DNA of 64,000 nucleotides, from assembly GCA_947498155.1 (NCBI GenBank), contig CANMJD010000005.1, forward strand, positions 1 through 64,000. The letters are read 5' to 3'. The stretch comes from an uncultured Pseudoruegeria sp. (GTDB lineage: Bacteria > Pseudomonadota > Alphaproteobacteria > Rhodobacterales > Rhodobacteraceae). A program made the position numbers and the translations under genes. The notes beneath the pieces were generated by a model that was given only the letters and a program-made list of their open reading frames with translations, did no database searches and was not told the DNA's origin. How positions within the stretch are numbered: the stretch's first letter is position 1; each line of letters begins with the position of its first letter. Positions 7,940-16,697 of the stretch are shown in pieces.

Positions 7940-10875
7940 TGCGGATCGAAGGCAAGGGCTTGATCAATCGCGCAAAGCCAGTGCGCTTTCGCTTTGATGG
8001 TAAAACCTATCAGGGTTTTGAAGGCGACACGCTGGCCTCGGCGCTTTTGGCCAATGACGTGCGTTTGATGGGGCGCTCGTTTAAATACCACAGACCGCGC
8101 GGCGTTTTGACGGCGGGCAGCGAAGAGCCCAATGCCTTGGTCACGACGGGCGCGGGCGCGCAGCAAACCCCGAATGTCCGCGCTACCATGCAAGAGATTT
8201 TCGACGGGCTGGAAGCACGCAGCCAGAACCGCTGGCCGTCTTTGGCGCTGGACGTCATGGCGGTAAACGACCGGCTTTCCCCCTTTTTGTCAGCAGGGTT
8301 TTATTACAAGACCTTCATGTGGCCGAAATCCTTCTGGGAGAAAGTCTACGAGCCTATAATCCGCCGTGCGGCGGGGCTCGGGGCCTTGTCAGGCCTGCCG
8401 GATACAGACCGCTATGACCGCGCTTATGGGTTTTGTGATCTGTTGGTGGTCGGTGCGGGCCCGACGGGGCTGATGGCTGCCCTGACCGCTGGGCGCGCGG
8501 GGGCGGATGTGATTCTGGCCGATGAAGACAGCGCGCTGGGTGGGCGGCTTAATCGTGAACGCGAAGAGATTGACGGCATGCCTGCTGCTGACTGGGCCGC
8601 CGGAGTTGTGGCCGAATTGCGCAGCATGGCAAATGTGCGGCTGATGCCGCGCACGACGATCACGGGCGCCTATGATCAGGGCACCTACGGGGCGCTGGAA
8701 CGGGTCGGCTTGCACCTTTCCGATGCCGGCGCCGACGCCCCTTTGGAAACCTTTTGGCGCATTGCAGCACAGCAGGTGGTGCTGGCGGCAGGCGCGCTGG
8801 AGCGCCCGATTGCCTTTCCGATGAATGATCGCCCCGGTATCATGACCGCCAATGCGGTGCGCAGCTATCTGCACCGGTTCAACGTCGCACCGGGTCAGAG
8901 GGTGGCTGTTTTTGGCAATAACGATGACGCGCAACGCACCGCGGATGATCTGAGGGCCGCTGGCGTAGAGGTCGCGGCTTTGATTGACAGCCGCAAAGAG
9001 GCCGACTTGCAAGGGGGCTTTGCCCGGTTTGCTGGGGCGCAGGTTGTGGGTACCAAAGGGCGGCTGGGGTTGAAATCGATCACGGTTCAAACAGGCAGCG
9101 GGCAGGATGAAATCGCCGCCGATTGTCTGGCCGTGACGGGCGGCTGGAATCCCTCGGTGCATCTGACCTGTCATCTGAACGCGCGTCCAGTGTGGAACGA
9201 GGCGCTATCGGCCTTTCTACCGGCGCCCAATGCCGTGCCTGGGATGACTCCGGCGGGGGCGGCGAACGGGGTGTTTTCAACGGCGGGATGTCTGGCGGAC
9301 GGTGTTAAGGCGGCACAGGCGGCCCTTGCGGTCCTGGGCCGCGCGGCAGGGGCCATAGATTTGCCTTCTGCTGAAGATGATCCTTACCGGGTCACGCCGC
9401 TTTGGCACGTGGTCGGAGACGGTGGGCGGGCGTGGCTCGATTTTCAGAATGATGTGACGGTAAAAGACGTCAAACTGGCCGCACAGGAAAACTTCCGCTC
9501 GGTTGAGCATATGAAACGCTACACCACGCAGGGCATGGCCACGGATCAGGGTAAAAGCTCTAACATTGGGGCTTTGGCGGTCTTGGCGGATGCCACGGGG
9601 CGCGGCATTGCCGAAACCGGGACAACAACCTTCCGGCCCCCCTATGGACCGGTGTCACTGGCGGCTATGGGGGCTGGTGCACAGGGTGCTGGGTTCGCAC
9701 CGGAACGCAAAACCACCTCTCATTTGGCAGCGCGCCAACGCGGCGCGCCGATGATCGAGGCGGGGCAATGGTATCGCCCGTCGTATTTCCCCCGCGCCGG
9801 GGAAACCACATGGCGGCAGGCCTGCGATCGTGAAGTTACTATGGTGCGCAATCACGTTGGGATTTGCGATGTATCGACCTTGGGTAAGATCGACATTCAG
9901 GGGCCGGACGCGGGTAAACTGTTGGATTTTGTTTATGCCAACGGGTTTTCCAGTCTAAAAGTCGGGCGGGTGCGCTACGGAATCATGCTGCGCGAGGACG
10001 GCCATGTCATGGATGACGGCACCACCGCGCGGCTTGCCGCGACCCATTATGTGATGACCACCACGACGGCCGCCGCCGGACAGGTGATGCAGCATCTGGA
10101 GTTCATACTGCAATGCCTGCGCCCTGATCTGAAAGCGCGGATTATTTCGGCCACAGAACACTGGGCCCAGTTTGCCGTGGCCGGACCAAAGGCACGGGGG
10201 TTGCTGAATACGGTTTTGGACAGCCCAATTGACAACGAGAGCTGGCCTTTTATGGCCTGCGGCGACATTTCGGTGGCCGGTGTGCCCGGGCGATTGTTTC
10301 GGATCTCATTTTCGGGGGAACATGCCTATGAAATCGCAGTACCTGCCCGTTATGGCGCGGCGCTGTACCGTGATCTTGTGGCGCGGGCCGAAACCATGGG
10401 CGGTGGGGCCTATGGGATGGAAGCGCTTAACGTGTTGCGGATTGAAAAGGGCTTTATCACCCATGCCGAAATCCATGGTCGCGTCACCGCGTTTGATGTT
10501 GGCATGGGGCGCATGGTTTCGGGCAAGAAACCCTGTATCGGTCAGGCTGCCGCGCGGCGCGAAGGCCTGAGCGGCGCAACACGAGAGCAGATGGTGGGTC
10601 TGAAACCGGTGGTCGCGACAGAGCGGCTGACGGCGGGGGCGCATTTGTTCAATGAGGCCGAGTCGCCAGTGCGTGTCAACGATCAGGGCTATGTGACTTC
10701 GGTCTGTTATTCGCCGACGCTGGGCCATGATCTGGCGCTTGGCTTCCTGCGCGACGGGCCAATGCGTCACGGGGATGTGGTAAAAATGGTCGATCATCTG
10801 CGCGGTGTAGAAACCCTTTGCACGGTTTGTGATCCGGTGTTTTTTGATCCTGACGGAGGGCGCGCCCGTGGTTAA
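7939..10875 (+). CDS. soxA: Sarcosine oxidase alpha subunit
   Basis: This 978-residue subunit holds three parts. The first is an N-terminal ferredoxin-like fold (RFRFDGKTYQGFEGDTLASA). The second is a pyridine-nucleotide/FAD oxidoreductase domain with VVGAGPTGLMAALTAG near residue 170 and GRSFKYHRPRG upstream. The third is a C-terminal aminomethyltransferase (GcvT-like) domain from about residue 600 (FPRAGETTWRQACDREV), ending in a glycine-cleavage T-type barrel, which binds folate and receives the methyl group. Length and domain order match family members. The last eight bases overlap soxG. Confidence 0.95.
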   Translation: MRIEGKGLINRAKPVRFRFDGKTYQGFEGDTLASALLANDVRLMGRSFKYHRPRGVLTAGSEEPNALVTTGAGAQQTPNVRATMQEIFDGLEARSQNRWPSLALDVMAVNDRLSPFLSAGFYYKTFMWPKSFWEKVYEPIIRRAAGLGALSGLPDTDRYDRAYGFCDLLVVGAGPTGLMAALTAGRAGADVILADEDSALGGRLNREREEIDGMPAADWAAGVVAELRSMANVRLMPRTTITGAYDQGTYGALERVGLHLSDAGADAPLETFWRIAAQQVVLAAGALERPIAFPMNDRPGIMTANAVRSYLHRFNVAPGQRVAVFGNNDDAQRTADDLRAAGVEVAALIDSRKEADLQGGFARFAGAQVVGTKGRLGLKSITVQTGSGQDEIAADCLAVTGGWNPSVHLTCHLNARPVWNEALSAFLPAPNAVPGMTPAGAANGVFSTAGCLADGVKAAQAALAVLGRAAGAIDLPSAEDDPYRVTPLWHVVGDGGRAWLDFQNDVTVKDVKLAAQENFRSVEHMKRYTTQGMATDQGKSSNIGALAVLADATGRGIAETGTTTFRPPYGPVSLAAMGAGAQGAGFAPERKTTSHLAARQRGAPMIEAGQWYRPSYFPRAGETTWRQACDREVTMVRNHVGICDVSTLGKIDIQGPDAGKLLDFVYANGFSSLKVGRVRYGIMLREDGHVMDDGTTARLAATHYVMTTTTAAAGQVMQHLEFILQCLRPDLKARIISATEHWAQFAVAGPKARGLLNTVLDSPIDNESWPFMACGDISVAGVPGRLFRISFSGEHAYEIAVPARYGAALYRDLVARAETMGGGAYGMEALNVLRIEKGFITHAEIHGRVTAFDVGMGRMVSGKKPCIGQAAARREGLSGATREQMVGLKPVVATERLTAGAHLFNEAESPVRVNDQGYVTSVCYSPTLGHDLALGFLRDGPMRHGDVVKMVDHLRGVETLCTVCDPVFFDPDGGRARG

Positions 10876-11422
10876 ACTGATTGCAAAATCTCCCTGTGCG
10901 GATTTGTTGCCGCTGCATGTCGGGGATTTGGTTCTAGAGGAAGTCGAGGCACGGCTCACTGTGCTGGCGCGATACGATGGCGCGGCGACGGAGTCGGATG
11001 CGGCGCTGAGGGCGGCCCATGGGGTGGGCTTTCCGGCGGTGGGGCAAAGCAATGAGGTCGGACCGGTGCGGGTGCTGTGGTTCAGACCGGATCAGGCGAT
11101 GCTGATCGGACCGGCCCCCGCGGCAAGCCTTTGGCAAGACCATGCGGTCACCGATCAATCTGACGGCTGGTGCCAGGTCCGGTTGAAAGGTGATGCAGGC
11201 GATCAGGTTCTGGCCCGTTTAGTGCCGGTTGACATGCGACTGTCGGTTTTCGGTGTCGGGGCTGTCGCGCGGACAGAGCTGTTTCATATGCCCGCTTTGA
11301 TCACTCGCGTGTCTGATATTGAACTAGAGATCATGGTATTCCGCTCGATGGCGGGCACATTGGTGCATGATCTAAAAGGAGCAATGAAAAGCGTCACGGC
11401 CCAACAGGCATTGCGCGGCTAG
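10868..11422 (+). CDS. soxG: Sarcosine oxidase gamma subunit
   Basis: This is the 184-residue gamma subunit, a divergent GcvT-like half-domain that packs against the alpha subunit. I chose the GTG at 10868, preceded by GGAGGG at 10855-10860, over the longer 10829 frame, which begins deep inside soxA. Sequence blocks such as VRVLWFRPDQAMLIGP and DMRLSVFGVGAVARTELFHM fit SoxG. It ends the operon, five bases before a GC-hairpin repeat that may help define the 3' end. Confidence 0.88.
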   Translation: MVKLIAKSPCADLLPLHVGDLVLEEVEARLTVLARYDGAATESDAALRAAHGVGFPAVGQSNEVGPVRVLWFRPDQAMLIGPAPAASLWQDHAVTDQSDGWCQVRLKGDAGDQVLARLVPVDMRLSVFGVGAVARTELFHMPALITRVSDIELEIMVFRSMAGTLVHDLKGAMKSVTAQQALRG

Positions 11423-11426
11423 GGAT

Positions 11427-11485
11427 GTTGGGGCGCTGCCCCCGACCGCTGTGCGGTCTCCCCCGGGATATTTTGGGATCAAAGT
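11427..11485 (+). repeat. GC-hairpin intergenic repeat, copy 2
   Basis: The layout matches the 895-951 element: hairpin GGGGCGCTGCCCC (11430-11442), a variable hairpin (GACCGC 11444-11449 with GCGGTC 11453-11458), then the tail CCCCCGGGATATTTTGGG and ATCAAAGTG. It begins five bases after the soxG stop. Confidence 0.75.
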
Positions 11486-11535
11486 GAAGCTGGCGGGGTC
11501 TGGACTCTGGCGGGCTGGGTGCCGATATTAGGCGT

Positions 11536-13464
11536 ATGAGTTTGCCCCCCGGATTCCTTGACGAGTTGCGCACCCGCGTATCCCTGACCCAAGTGGTCGG
11601 TCGCAAAGTGATGTGGGACCCGCGCAAGTCCAATCAGGGCAAAGGGGATATGTGGGCACCATGTCCGTTCCATCAGGAAAAATCTGCCAGTTTCCACGTC
11701 GATGACCGCAAAGGGTTTTATTACTGCTTTGGGTGTCAGGCCAAGGGCGATGCGATTTCCTTTATCCGCGAGACCGAGAATGTCGATTTCATGGAGGCGG
11801 TAAAGATACTGGCCTCTGAAGCCGGCATGCCGATGCCGCAACGCGATCCGCAGGCGCAGAAAAAAGCTGACCGCCGGACGCTGTTGATCGAGGTGATGGA
11901 GCAGGCGGTGCAATATTTCCGCATGCAGCTGAACGCCGGTGGCGGCGCGGCGGCGCGGGCCTATCTGGATGGGCGGCAGTTGCCCGAGGCCACACGGGCG
12001 AAGTTTGAGATCGGTTTTGCACCGGACGGCTGGCAGGGGCTATGGGATCATTTGCGCAGCAAGGATGTGCCCGAAGAGTTGATCCTTGCCTGCGGGTTGG
12101 CCAAAGCATCGAGCAAGGGCAACAAGCCTTATGACACTTTTCGCAACCGGATCATGTTTCCCATTCGCGATGCGCGGGGTCGGGCGATTGCCTTTGGCGG
12201 ACGGGCGATGGACCCCAATGACAACGCGAAATATCTGAATTCCCCTGAGACCGAGCTTTTTGACAAAGGGCGCAGCCTGTATAATCAGGCTTTCGTGCGC
12301 GAGGCGGCGGGCAAGGGGCAGACCTTGATCGTGGCCGAGGGCTATATGGATGTGATCGCCCTGTCCCAAGCCGGATTTGAGGCCACGGTCGCGCCACTCG
12401 GCACGGCGGTAACCGAAGAGCAGTTGCGGCTATTGTGGCGGATGTCGCCCGAGCCGATTATTGCGCTGGATGGCGATACCGCTGGTATCCGCGCTGCGCG
12501 CAGGGTGATTGATCTGGCCTTGCCTCTGCTGGAAGCCGGTCAGTCCTTGAGATTTGCGGTTCTGCCCGAAGGTCAGGATCCGGATGATCTGATCAAGGCC
12601 AAGGGGGCCTCTGCCATGCAGGCCGTGGTTGAAGGCGCGCGTCCGATGGTCAGCCTGCTGTGGGAACGTGAAACCGAGGGTAAGGTTTTTGACAGCCCCG
12701 AACGCCGCGCCGGATTGGACAAGGTGCTCAAAGAAGCCATTCGCCGGATCAAAGACCCCTCGATCCGCACCCATTACGGGCAGGAAATAGACCGGATGCG
12801 GCGTGATCTGTTCTTTCCGCCGCGTGTACGAGACGCCAAAGGGGTCTGGAAGGCCAAAGGGCCTGCAGTACAATCCAGCACGCGCGCCTCTTATCTTGTG
12901 TCAGGGGAGAACGGCTCTGAGGAGCGGCTTCGTGAGGCGGTTATTCTGGCGACATTGATCCTGCATCCGGTTTTGATTTCCGATTATGAAGGCACGCTGG
13001 AAATGATGGATTTCAGCGATCCGATGCACGCCCGCCTGCGAGATGTTCTGTTGAGGCGGCCGGAAACTGATGCGCAGGCGCAACAGGATGCGATTGGGGA
13101 AGTCATGGGCCCTGAGGTTCTTGAAAACCTCTTTGCGCCTCGCCATGTGCAGATTGCCCCGGCTGTGCGCAACGCAGGGGATGCCGAAGTTGCAAAGATG
13201 TGTGTGGCCGAAGAATTGGCCAAACTAAAGGCGCGACGCGGAGTGCGGCGTGAGATTGACGAAGCCATGGAAGATCTGACAGGCGTTGCCGATGAAGGGT
13301 TAACATGGCGGCTGCAGCAGGCGGCGGAAGCGCTGAACAAGGCCGAACGCAGCGAAACCGAAGACAAGGCGACATATGAACAAGGCGAAAACGGTGTCCT
13401 GATCGATCGCGATGAAAGACAGGCCTTGGACAAGTTGTTGCAGGGAATTAAATTCACGAAATAG
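11536..13464 (+). CDS. dnaG: DNA primase
   Basis: This 642-residue primase makes RNA primers at the replication fork. The N-terminal CHC2 zinc ribbon is C43-x2-H46 and C64-x2-C67 (CPFH, CFGC). The catalytic TOPRIM domain follows with IVAEGYMDVIAL (about residue 263) and EPIIALDGDTAG (about 311). The C-terminal part is alpha-helical and should bind DnaB. Length fits alphaproteobacterial DnaG. It lies 144 bases upstream of rpoD in the reduced macromolecular-synthesis order (no rpsU). Confidence 0.97.
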   Translation: MSLPPGFLDELRTRVSLTQVVGRKVMWDPRKSNQGKGDMWAPCPFHQEKSASFHVDDRKGFYYCFGCQAKGDAISFIRETENVDFMEAVKILASEAGMPMPQRDPQAQKKADRRTLLIEVMEQAVQYFRMQLNAGGGAAARAYLDGRQLPEATRAKFEIGFAPDGWQGLWDHLRSKDVPEELILACGLAKASSKGNKPYDTFRNRIMFPIRDARGRAIAFGGRAMDPNDNAKYLNSPETELFDKGRSLYNQAFVREAAGKGQTLIVAEGYMDVIALSQAGFEATVAPLGTAVTEEQLRLLWRMSPEPIIALDGDTAGIRAARRVIDLALPLLEAGQSLRFAVLPEGQDPDDLIKAKGASAMQAVVEGARPMVSLLWERETEGKVFDSPERRAGLDKVLKEAIRRIKDPSIRTHYGQEIDRMRRDLFFPPRVRDAKGVWKAKGPAVQSSTRASYLVSGENGSEERLREAVILATLILHPVLISDYEGTLEMMDFSDPMHARLRDVLLRRPETDAQAQQDAIGEVMGPEVLENLFAPRHVQIAPAVRNAGDAEVAKMCVAEELAKLKARRGVRREIDEAMEDLTGVADEGLTWRLQQAAEALNKAERSETEDKATYEQGENGVLIDRDERQALDKLLQGIKFTK

Positions 13465-13527
13465 CATCGACCTTTGACGTCGTGCGCTTTCGTGAGGAAG
13501 AGACAGTAAAAACGGGGTAAACCTATG

Positions 13528-13574
13528 TTCGAATCATTGATTCGCGCGTAGTGATTCGAATGAACAGACGATTC
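13528..13574. promoter_or_regulatory. Cluster of four GANTC sites with inverted repeats before rpoD
   Basis: Four GANTC sites (GAATC 13531-13535; GATTC 13539-13543, 13553-13557 and 13570-13574) fall within 44 bases. They sit in nested inverted repeats: CGAATC/GATTCG around ATT (13530-13544) and TTCGAATCA (13528-13536) with TGATTCGAA (13552-13560). GANTC is the CcrM methylation site in alphaproteobacteria. The cluster lies in the 144-base dnaG-rpoD gap, the likely rpoD promoter region. Control by methylation or by a binding protein is inference. Confidence 0.6.
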
Positions 13575-13608
13575 GGATCCGCCCGAAGACCGCAGGAGTA
13601 AGTACCGC

Positions 13609-15612
13609 ATGGCCGCCAAAGATAACGACGACCGCAAGCAGGACGATGCTGAGAACGAACCCATGATCGACATGAGCCAGACCGCGATCAAGAAGATGAT
13701 CGCTGAGGCACGTGAAAAGGGCTACATCACCTATGACCAGCTGAACAAGGTTTTGCCACCTGAGCAGGTCTCTTCCGAGCAGATCGAAGACGTGATGTCG
13801 ATGCTGTCGGAAATGGGGATCAACATCATCGAGGCCGAAGAGGCCGAAGAAGCCGAGGCGGATGGCAAAAGTACTGCCGTTGCCACGACCTCTGATGCCC
13901 GCGAGCTGGCACTGTCATCGGGTGAAACCGAGAAACTGGACCGGACCGATGATCCGGTGCGCATGTATCTGCGTGAAATGGGCAGCGTGGAATTGCTGTC
14001 CCGCGAAGGTGAGATTGCGATTGCCAAGCGGATCGAAGCCGGTCGGAACACGATGATCGCGGGGCTTTGCGAAAGCCCGCTGACCTTTCAGGCGATTACC
14101 ATCTGGCGTGACGAATTGCTGAGCGAAGATATTCTGTTGCGCGATGTGATCGACCTGGAGACCACCTTTGGCAACACCATGGGCGAGGATGGTGAAGAAA
14201 CCGTAAGCCCCTTGGGGTCGGTTGCGCCGGGCACCGCTGCGGCGGCACCCCCCAAGCCCAAAGAGCCGACACAGGAAGTGGATGCCGACGGTAATCCAAT
14301 CACGTCTGACGATGATGACGATGATGAAGACGAACAGGCCAATATGTCTTTGGCCGCGATGGAGGCTGCACTAAAGCCCCGCGCGCTAGAGATGCTGGAC
14401 CGGATTGCGGATGATTATGCGCAGCTGTCCGACATGCAGGATTTGCGGATTTCGGCGACCCTGAACCACGGTGAAGATTTCACCGTCGGCGAAGAGGAAA
14501 CCTATCAGAAATTGCGCGCCGAGATTGTTGAACTGGTGAACGAGCTTCACTTGCATAACAACCGGATCGAAGCGCTGATTGACCAGCTTTATGGCATCAA
14601 CCGCCGGATCATGTCGATTGACTCCAACATGGTCAAACTGGCGGATCAGGCGCGGATCAACCGTCGCGAATTCATCGAGGAATACCGCAACCATGAGCTT
14701 GATCCCGGTTGGATGGAGCGGATGTCCGAAAAGCCCGGACGCGGCTGGCAAACCTTTGTTGAGCGTTCCGCCGATAAAGTGGCCGAATTGCGCGGGGATA
14801 TGGCGCAGGTCGGGCAATATGTCGGTCTGGATATCCCTGAATTCCGCCGCATTGTGCAGCAGGTTCAAAAGGGCGAAAAAGAGGCCCGTCAGGCCAAGAA
14901 AGAAATGGTCGAGGCCAACCTGCGTCTGGTGATCTCTATCGCGAAGAAATACACCAACCGTGGTTTGCAGTTCCTTGACCTTATTCAGGAAGGCAACATC
15001 GGCCTGATGAAGGCGGTGGATAAATTCGAATATCGTCGCGGGTATAAATTCTCGACCTATGCGACATGGTGGATTCGTCAGGCGATCACGCGCTCGATTG
15101 CCGATCAGGCGCGCACCATCCGTATTCCGGTGCACATGATCGAAACCATCAACAAGCTGGTGCGCACAAGCCGCCAGATGCTGCATGAAATTGGACGCGA
15201 ACCGACACCGGAAGAATTGGCTGAAAAGCTCCAGATGCCTTTGGAAAAAGTGCGTAAGGTGATGAAAATCGCCAAGGAACCGATTTCGCTGGAAACGCCG
15301 ATTGGCGATGAAGAAGATTCGCAGCTCGGGGATTTCATCGAGGATAAAAACGCGATCCTGCCGCTGGATTCCGCCATTCAGGAAAACCTGAAGGAAACCA
15401 CAACGCGGGTGCTGGCCAGCCTGACCCCGCGCGAAGAGCGTGTATTGCGGATGCGGTTCGGGATCGGGATGAACACCGACCATACGCTGGAAGAAGTCGG
15501 CCAACAGTTCAGTGTGACCCGCGAACGCATTCGTCAGATTGAGGCGAAAGCCTTGCGAAAGCTTAAGCATCCCAGCCGAAGCCGCAAGTTGCGCAGTTTT
15601 CTTGACCAATAA
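13609..15612 (+). CDS. rpoD: RNA polymerase primary sigma factor (sigma-70)
   Basis: This 667-residue housekeeping sigma factor has region 1.1 at the N-terminus, then an acidic low-complexity insert around residues 190-245 (poly-Asp). Region 2 covers -10 recognition and melting ([20 protein letters not shown] and [20 protein letters not shown]). Region 3 follows, then region 4 for -35 recognition ([20 protein letters not shown]). AGGAG about ten bases upstream supports the ATG at 13609. A terminator follows directly. Downstream of dnaG, its own promoter probably overlaps the GANTC cluster. Confidence 0.97.
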   Translation: MAAKDNDDRKQDDAENEPMIDMSQTAIKKMIAEAREKGYITYDQLNKVLPPEQVSSEQIEDVMSMLSEMGINIIEAEEAEEAEADGKSTAVATTSDARELALSSGETEKLDRTDDPVRMYLREMGSVELLSREGEIAIAKRIEAGRNTMIAGLCESPLTFQAITIWRDELLSEDILLRDVIDLETTFGNTMGEDGEETVSPLGSVAPGTAAAAPPKPKEPTQEVDADGNPITSDDDDDDEDEQANMSLAAMEAALKPRALEMLDRIADDYAQLSDMQDLRISATLNHGEDFTVGEEETYQKLRAEIVELVNELHLHNNRIEALIDQLYGINRRIMSIDSNMVKLADQARINRREFIEEYRNHELDPGWMERMSEKPGRGWQTFVERSADKVAELRGDMAQVGQYVGLDIPEFRRIVQQVQKGEKEARQAKKEMVEANLRLVISIAKKYTNRGLQFLDLIQEGNIGLMKAVDKFEYRRGYKFSTYATWWIRQAITRSIADQARTIRIPVHMIETINKLVRTSRQMLHEIGREPTPEELAEKLQMPLEKVRKVMKIAKEPISLETPIGDEEDSQLGDFIEDKNAILPLDSAIQENLKETTTRVLASLTPREERVLRMRFGIGMNTDHTLEEVGQQFSVTRERIRQIEAKALRKLKHPSRSRKLRSFLDQ

Positions 15613-15615
15613 CAA

Positions 15616-15641
15616 AAGGCGCCCTGCGGGGCGCTTTTTTA
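15616..15641 (+). terminator. Terminator after rpoD
   Basis: GCGCCC (15619-15624), loop TGCG, GGGCGC (15629-15634) and a T run (15635-15640), with A/G-T extension pairs outside the core. It begins four bases after the rpoD stop. Confidence 0.9.
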
Positions 15642-15752
15642 TTGAAGCGATGCGCCGCGCTGCGGGCTTGTCTATGCGCCCGAATGCATCAGATACTCGG
15701 CCAGACTTTGTTGACGATGAAAGAGGCGGGGCAATCATCGGGAGGAGGCGAG

Positions 15753-16622
15753 ATGTTTCAGGGATTTGACAGCCGGACCATTTCCGTGGCGGGCGCGCAG
15801 GTTCATTTCAAAACCGGCGGAGAGGGGCCGCCGCTGTTGCTGCTGCACGGCTATCCGCAGACCCATGCCATGTGGCACGGTGTAGCCGATGATCTTGCCA
15901 GCACCCATCGGGTGATTGCCAGCGATCTGCGGGGGTACGGAGATTCCGTCGCGCTGAGCAAAAATTTTTCCTTTCGTGCAATGGCGGCGGATCAAGTGGC
16001 CGTGATGCAGGCCCTTGGCCATGAGCGGTTCCACGTCATTGCCCATGATCGCGGTGCGCGGGTGGCGCACCGGATGGTTCTGGATCACCCCGAGGCAGTT
16101 GCCTCGGTGATGTTGCTGGATATTCTGCCGACGCTGGATGTCTGGCGCTACATGGATGCGTGGTTGGCGCAGCGCTATTACCATTGGGCGTTTCTGGCGC
16201 AACCGGATGGCATGCCGGAAAAGCTGATCAACAGCGATCCAGTGATGTTTTTACATGCCGCCCTTGCCGGTCTGTCGGGGCAACTGGCCAGTTTTTCCCC
16301 AGAAGCTCTGGCGGCCTATGAGCGTGCGGCCAGAAACCCCGCCGTTGTCTCGGCTTGGTGTGCGGATTATGCAGCGGGTGCGGGCATTGATCTAACCCAT
16401 GACACAGCGTCCCTTGGGCACGTCTCCGAAATCCCCTGCCGTCTTCTTTGGGGCACGCGGGGGGTGGTGGATCATCATGTTGATCCGCTGCAGGCGTGGC
16501 GGGTCTGGTTTGCGCAGGTCACTGGGCGCGGTATCGATGCGGGGCATTTTCTGGTCGAAGAGCAGCCCGCCCTTGTTCTGACAGAAATGCAGACCCATCT
16601 GGCAGGTCTTGCGCCGATCTGA
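15753..16622 (+). CDS. Alpha/beta hydrolase, probable haloacetate dehalogenase
   Basis: This 289-residue alpha/beta hydrolase matches the fluoroacetate dehalogenase pattern. The nucleophile is D99 in HDRGAR with R100 and R103 for carboxylate binding. The acid is D123 (LLDILP), the halide pocket is H144-W145 plus a Tyr near 206, and the base is H265 in AGHFLVEEQP. These correspond, with a small offset, to Asp110, Arg111, Arg114, Asp134, His155, Trp156, Tyr219 and His280 of the well-studied Rhodopseudomonas enzyme. HGYPQTHAMW holds the oxyanion loop. I chose ATG 15753 after GGAGGAGG; the longer TTG frame runs into the rpoD terminator. An epoxide hydrolase or esterase role is possible but less likely. 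Confidence 0.8.
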   Translation: MFQGFDSRTISVAGAQVHFKTGGEGPPLLLLHGYPQTHAMWHGVADDLASTHRVIASDLRGYGDSVALSKNFSFRAMAADQVAVMQALGHERFHVIAHDRGARVAHRMVLDHPEAVASVMLLDILPTLDVWRYMDAWLAQRYYHWAFLAQPDGMPEKLINSDPVMFLHAALAGLSGQLASFSPEALAAYERAARNPAVVSAWCADYAAGAGIDLTHDTASLGHVSEIPCRLLWGTRGVVDHHVDPLQAWRVWFAQVTGRGIDAGHFLVEEQPALVLTEMQTHLAGLAPI

Positions 16623-16697
16623 GATATAACCCGACGTCCATTTGACAGCCCATCAAAGGAATGATCCTGTAAGCTCGGCAGCATCTGGAGACGCTTG

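Noticed and set aside
14386-15738. 450-codon antisense frame in rpoD
   Set aside because: It lies opposite strongly conserved sigma-70 regions; the frame results from the codon bias of rpoD.
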